DNA from: Hymenobacter ginkgonis
GTDB lineage: Bacteria > Bacteroidota > Bacteroidia > Cytophagales > Hymenobacteraceae
Reading direction: 5' to 3'
Length of the DNA: 64,000 nucleotides
NCBI RefSeq assembly: GCF_009755225.1
Contig: NZ_WQKZ01000004.1
Coordinates: forward strand, 434,001-498,000
Shown: positions 60,430 through 64,000 of the stretch, piece after piece
Layout of the letters: the number at the start of each line of letters is the position of its first letter
Numbering within the stretch: the stretch's first letter is position 1
Translations under genes and position numbers: made by a program
Notes under the pieces: model-generated
The model's database searches: none
The model's input: the letters and a program-made list of their open reading frames with translations, nothing else
Told to the model about the DNA's origin: nothing

Positions 60430-60519
60430 GGCGAGCAAGACGACTTTTGTAGCTCGTGCCCCGCTCGTAGGCAGTTGCCGAACCGGTTGGCGCGCTATAA
60501 AACGTCCTTGTTTCCTTTC

Positions 60520-61581
60520 ATGACTTTTTCTTACCAACAGCTTTTCAGCTTCGCCGAGCAGGTATTCCTGGCCATCGGCTGCCCACCCGCCGACGCTACG
60601 CTCGCCACCGAAACCTTGCTCTCGGCCGATTTGCGGGGGATAGACTCGCACGGCGTGGCGCGCCTCTCGGGCTACGTGCGCCTTTGGGAAGCAGGCCGCA
60701 TTAACGCCACACCCCGCGTAGGCGTCACCTACGAAACGCCCAGCACGGCCGTAGTCGATGGCGACGGCGGCCTGGGCCTTGTGGTGGGCCCCAAGGCCAT
60801 GCGCATTGCCATGGCGAAAGCCGAGCTGGTGGGTACGGGCTGGGTTTCAGTGAAGAACTCCAACCACTTCGGCATTGCCGGCTACCACGCCATGCTGGCG
60901 CTGGCCCAAGACATGATAGGGGTGGCTATGACCAATGCCTCGCCGCTCGTAGCACCTACTTATTCGCTCGAAAGGCTGCTGGGCACCAATCCCATTGCCG
61001 TAGCCGTGCCCGCTGGCGAGCAGCCCGACTTTGTGCTCGACATGGCCACTACCACGGCGGCCAACGGTAAGCTTGAAATCGCGCAGCGCAAGAACTTGCC
61101 TATCCCTACCGGTTGGGCGCAGGACGCGGCCGGCCACCCCAGCACCGACGCCAACGCCGTGAAAAACGGCGGCGCCTTGCAGCCCTTGGGCGGCGAAACC
61201 GGCTCGCACAAAGGCTACGGCTTGGGCGCGGTGGTCGATATCTTCTCGGCTGTGCTAAGCGGGGCGAATTACGGGCCTTGGGTGCCGCCATTTGTGGCGT
61301 TTCTGCAACCCTCGGCCAATCCGGTGGGCCAGGGCTTGGGTCACTTTTTCGGGGCGATGCGCGTCGATGCCTTTCGGCCCGCCGACGAGTTCAAAAGCCA
61401 CATGGACAACTGGATAACCACCTTCCGCAACGCGCAAGCCGTAGCGGGCAAGCACGTGCTCATCCCCGGCGACCCTGAGCGCGACATGGCCGCGCACCGC
61501 CTACTCGAAGGCCTACCCCTGCTCGACGCCGTGGTGCAAGATTTGGAGGGGGTAGGCAAGAAATTTGGCGTGAAGCTATAA
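60520..61581 (+). CDS. Ldh2-family NAD(P)-dependent malate/lactate/ureidoglycolate dehydrogenase
   Basis: 353 residues from the ATG at 60520; a longer frame from 60475 adds non-homologous residues. Motifs of the LDH2/YlbC family: DLRGIDSHGVARLSGYVRLW, VDGDGGLGLVVGPKAM, VKNSNHFGIAGYHAMLA, LLGTNPIAVAVP and GSHKGYGLGAVVDIFSAVLSGA. It oxidises a 2-hydroxy acid with NAD(P). Exact substrate (malate, lactate or other) unknown. Next gene is a GNAT 32 nt on. Confidence 0.9.
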   Translation: MTFSYQQLFSFAEQVFLAIGCPPADATLATETLLSADLRGIDSHGVARLSGYVRLWEAGRINATPRVGVTYETPSTAVVDGDGGLGLVVGPKAMRIAMAKAELVGTGWVSVKNSNHFGIAGYHAMLALAQDMIGVAMTNASPLVAPTYSLERLLGTNPIAVAVPAGEQPDFVLDMATTTAANGKLEIAQRKNLPIPTGWAQDAAGHPSTDANAVKNGGALQPLGGETGSHKGYGLGAVVDIFSAVLSGANYGPWVPPFVAFLQPSANPVGQGLGHFFGAMRVDAFRPADEFKSHMDNWITTFRNAQAVAGKHVLIPGDPERDMAAHRLLEGLPLLDAVVQDLEGVGKKFGVKL

Positions 61582-61613
61582 GAGCGGCCCACCCGCCTTA
61601 CTTGGTTACGTGT

Positions 61614-62150
61614 ATGCAGCCTTTCTCTACGGAGCGCCTGCTCCTTCGCCCGCTACTAGCCACCGATGTCCGCGGGATGTTTGCGCTAGACCGCGACCCG
61701 GCCGTGCACCGCTACCTGGGGGGCATTGGGGGGCCGCGCCCGGCTAGCCTGGCCGATAGCCAGGCCACGATTCAGTTTATTCAGGCCCAATACGTGGCCA
61801 ACGGCATCGGGCGCTGGGCGGTACTGGAGCAGGCTACCGGCGCGTTTATGGGCTGGGCGGGCCTGAAGCTGGTGCCCGGCCCGGTGAATGACCAGCGTGA
61901 TTTTTACGACCTGGGCTATCGCTTTCTCCCGCGCTATTGGGGCCAAGGCTACGGCTACGAAGCCGCCCGAGCCTGGCTAGCCTATGGCTTCGAAAGCCTG
62001 GCGCTGCCCCGCGTGTGCGCCTACGCCGACGTGCACAACACGGGTTCGCGCCGCATCCTGGAAAAAATCGGTTTGCAGTTGGGCAACACGTTTGTGGAAA
62101 ACGGCACTGCCTGCGCTTGGTATGAAGCGCGGAATCCCGTTCTTACGTAA
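61614..62150 (+). CDS. GNAT acetyltransferase, RimJ/RimL type
   Basis: 178 residues from the ATG at 61614. Starts FSTERLLLRPLLATDVRGMF, with acetyl-CoA site LGYRFLPRYWGQGYGYEAAR and VHNTGSRRILEKIGL. This is the layout of ribosomal-protein-alanine acetyltransferase-like GNATs. True substrate unknown. It is 28 nt upstream of the amylase start, suggesting one transcript. Confidence 0.88.
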   Translation: MQPFSTERLLLRPLLATDVRGMFALDRDPAVHRYLGGIGGPRPASLADSQATIQFIQAQYVANGIGRWAVLEQATGAFMGWAGLKLVPGPVNDQRDFYDLGYRFLPRYWGQGYGYEAARAWLAYGFESLALPRVCAYADVHNTGSRRILEKIGLQLGNTFVENGTACAWYEARNPVLT

Positions 62151-62178
62151 GCCTTTTTCCCACCCTACCCCCTGCTCC

Positions 62179-63600
62179 ATGCGCAAGTTTCTAGGCCTGC
62201 TGCTCGCCTTGGCCGCCTGTTCTTCCCCCGACAACTCGACGCAAACCAGCCAGGCCAATACCAACGCGTGCCGCCCGCCCGCGCCGTTCACTATCAAGCA
62301 CCCGGCCTGGGCCACCAACGCCAGCCTCTACCAGGTAAATGTGCGCCAGTACACGCCCGAAGGCACTTTCCGAGCCATCGAGCCACACCTGGCTCGCCTG
62401 CAAAAGATGGGGGTAGGCATACTGTGGCTGATGCCGGTGCAGCCCATTGGCGTGGCCAAGCGCAAGGGCAAGCTCGGCAGCCAGTACTCGCTGCGCGACT
62501 ACCGCAGCGTGAACCCCGAGTTTGGCAGCATGGCTGATTTGCAGCACCTTATCGGCGAAGCGCACAAGCTGGGGATGCACGTCATTCTCGACTGGGTGGC
62601 CAACCACACCAGCTGGGACAGCAAGCTGAGCCAAGAGCACCCCGACTGGTTTACCAAAGATGCCAAAGGCCATTTTGTGCCGCCCGTGGCCGACTGGCAG
62701 GATGTGATTGACCTCGACTACCGCAAGCCCGCCTTGCGCCAATACATGACCGAGAGCATGGCGTTCTGGGTGAAAACGGCCAGCTTCGATGGCTTCCGCT
62801 GCGACGTGGCCGGGCTGGTGCCCACCGACTTTTGGGACGCCACGCGGGCCGAATTAGAGAAAACTAAGCCCGTATTTATGCTAGCCGAGTGGGACGAACT
62901 GCACGACCCACCCTTCCTGCCCAAAGGCACGTTCACGCCGCACACGCATTTGCTCGAAAAGGCTTTTGATGCAACTTACGCGCTCAAGCTGCACTACCTC
63001 CTGGACAGCATCGCGCAGGGCAAAAAGCCGGCGGCGGCCCTACCCGGCTACTTCGCCACCGAGCGCAAGATGTATCCGGCCGGCGTGTACCTAATGAATT
63101 TCACCAGCTCGCACGACGTCAATTCCTGGGACAATCCGGAGGATGTGCGCCTGGGTAAGGATGCCCTACCTATGGCCGTACTCACGACCTTGCTACCCGG
63201 TATTCCGCTGGTATACAGCGGCCAGGAAGCGGCTTCGACTAAGAAGCTGCGCTTTTTTGACAAGGATACTATTCAGTGGAGCCGCTACTCGCGGGAGCAA
63301 TTTTACACCACGCTCTTGCAGCTTAAAAAGACTAACCCGGCGCTGCGCAACGGCGACGCCTGCGCCAAATTCACCATTCTGCCGGCGCCAACGGGCTGCT
63401 TTGCCTTCGAGCGCGCCACGGCCGACGGTAAAGCGCGCGTGCTAGTAGTAACGAACCTGAGTGAGCAGCCGCAGCAGTTTCAGCGGCCAACCGGGGCGGC
63501 CAACTTTACCGATGCTTTTGCGAGCGCCAGCGGGCCGGTGCAGGAGCCGCAGCTCCAACTGCCGCCCCACGGCTGGCGGGTGCTGGTAGCGCAGCAATAG
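62179..63600 (+). CDS. Alpha-amylase family (GH13) lipoprotein
   Basis: 473 residues from the ATG at 62179; the frame reaches upstream to 61984 only by overlapping the GNAT gene. Lipobox LAAC (C14). GH13 regions: DWVANHTSW (I), GFRCDVAG with nucleophile D209 (II), LAEWDE with acid E237 (III), SSHDVNSWD with H312-D313 (IV). It probably splits alpha-1,4-glucans at the cell surface or in the periplasm. It is missing the N-terminal starch-binding domain of larger SusG enzymes. The next gene is a paralogue without a signal peptide. Confidence 0.93.
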   Translation: MRKFLGLLLALAACSSPDNSTQTSQANTNACRPPAPFTIKHPAWATNASLYQVNVRQYTPEGTFRAIEPHLARLQKMGVGILWLMPVQPIGVAKRKGKLGSQYSLRDYRSVNPEFGSMADLQHLIGEAHKLGMHVILDWVANHTSWDSKLSQEHPDWFTKDAKGHFVPPVADWQDVIDLDYRKPALRQYMTESMAFWVKTASFDGFRCDVAGLVPTDFWDATRAELEKTKPVFMLAEWDELHDPPFLPKGTFTPHTHLLEKAFDATYALKLHYLLDSIAQGKKPAAALPGYFATERKMYPAGVYLMNFTSSHDVNSWDNPEDVRLGKDALPMAVLTTLLPGIPLVYSGQEAASTKKLRFFDKDTIQWSRYSREQFYTTLLQLKKTNPALRNGDACAKFTILPAPTGCFAFERATADGKARVLVVTNLSEQPQQFQRPTGAANFTDAFASASGPVQEPQLQLPPHGWRVLVAQQ

Positions 63601-63680
63601 CTGTAGGGCAAACGCTGCAAGTTTGCGAATAATAACGGCCACTGGCTGCCGGCCGTAAACAAAGCCACGCACCGTTCTTC

Positions 63681-63704
63681 GCGCGGACTCAGTAGAGTCC
63701 GCGC
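63681..63704. repeat. Perfect hairpin before the second amylase gene
   Basis: GCGCGGACTC, loop AGTA, GAGTCCGCGC: a 10-bp perfect stem followed by TACTTTTTT, ending 9 nt before the ATG at 63714. It could be a terminator of the first amylase gene, and TACTTTTT also resembles a -7 element. Confidence 0.85.
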
Positions 63705-63713
63705 TACTTTTTT

Positions 63714-64000
63714 ATGTCTGACCTACCACACCCCCACGAGCACCGCTTCACCGTGCGCCACCCCGAGTGGGCCGCCAAAGCCTCCATCTACGAAGTAAAT
63801 GTGCGCCAGTACACGCCCGAAGGTACTTTCCAGGCCTTTGAGGCGCACCTGGCCCGCCTGCAAAAGATGGGGGTAGGGATAGTATGGCTGATGCCGATTC
63901 ACCCGATTGGGGCAGTTGGCCGCAAAGGCTCGCTGGGTTCGCCTTATGCGGTGCAGGACTACTTTGGCGTGAACTCTGAGTTCGGGACGCTCGACGATTT
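63714..64000 (+). CDS. Alpha-amylase family (GH13) protein, partial, paralogue
   Basis: The first 95 residues are visible. Starts MSDLPHPHEHRFTVRHPEWA with no signal peptide, so it is probably cytoplasmic. ASIYEVNVRQYTPEGTF, LQKMGVGIVWLMPIHPIG and LGSPYAVQDYFGVNSEFG align with the first amylase (ASLYQVNVRQYTPEGTF, LQKMGVGILWLMPVQPIG). The catalytic regions lie beyond the window. The tandem arrangement suggests duplication with different cell location. Confidence 0.9.
   Translation, partial: MSDLPHPHEHRFTVRHPEWAAKASIYEVNVRQYTPEGTFQAFEAHLARLQKMGVGIVWLMPIHPIGAVGRKGSLGSPYAVQDYFGVNSEFGTLDD

Noticed and set aside
61984..62178. N-terminal extension of the first amylase
   Set aside because: Lies within the GNAT coding region in another frame; the ATG at 62179 begins a proper lipoprotein signal.

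Overview
The window reads as a chromosomal segment of an aerobic, high-GC member of the Bacteroidota, most likely Hymenobacter or a close relative in the Cytophagales. Supporting signs are two SusC/SusD pairs, type IX secretion components (a PorE-like OmpA protein, PorQ, and a cargo protein with a C-terminal sorting domain), lipoprotein-rich gene content, Bacteroidota-type promoter elements (TAnnTTTG), few Shine-Dalgarno sites, and many CTACCCC/GGGGTAG words typical of this kind of genome. The genus is inference from composition and gene content; no rRNA gene is present. I see no integrase, transposase, phage gene, CRISPR array or tRNA.

Layout. 1-10 kb: the end of a PolX-type polymerase/PHP protein, a GT9 heptosyltransferase-like gene, a DUF2695 protein, then porE-like, lon, porQ, hslU and a short-chain dehydrogenase. 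10-21 kb: two SusC/SusD systems in tandem on the minus strand. 21-31 kb: prfB with a programmed +1 frameshift, ilvE, a cobalamin adenosyltransferase, a MacB-type ATPase beside a large membrane/TPR protein, gatC, plsC, a Nudix hydrolase and small plus-strand lipoproteins. 31-41 kb: an ALDH7-type aldehyde dehydrogenase, two paralogous proteins of unknown function, an HtrA protease, Hsp20, an outer-membrane barrel protein, an M20 amidohydrolase, a SPOR lipoprotein, deoC and a T9SS cargo protein. 41-53 kb: secA, a tiny Arg-rich secreted protein, an epoxide hydrolase, glf with a glycosyltransferase, a GNAT, dapF and a PBP2-like transpeptidase with a lipobox. 53-64 kb: an RlmI-like methyltransferase, a Ppx/GppA phosphatase overlapping a zinc peptidase, the ATP-grasp / alpha-E / transglutaminase cassette, an Ldh2-type dehydrogenase, a GNAT, and two tandem alpha-amylase genes, the second cut by the window end.

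How the parts relate. Envelope biology dominates: protein export (SecA, T9SS), nutrient uptake (SusCD), cell wall (dapF, PBP), glycans (GT9, glf), and quality control (Lon, HslU, HtrA, Hsp20). The most unusual non-coding signals are (i) TAnnTTTG-like elements ending 4-5 nt before five start codons, suggesting leaderless mRNAs; (ii) hairpin-forming inverted repeats that fill the gaps between co-directional plus-strand genes and stop just short of the downstream start codon; and (iii) context-dependent CTA-CCC and GTA codons that create CTACCCC words. I found no clearly new defence or mobile system. The candidates for undescribed biology are the paralogue pair at 32981-33906, the ATPase/membrane-TPR pair at 24139-27670, and the hairpin and leaderless patterns.
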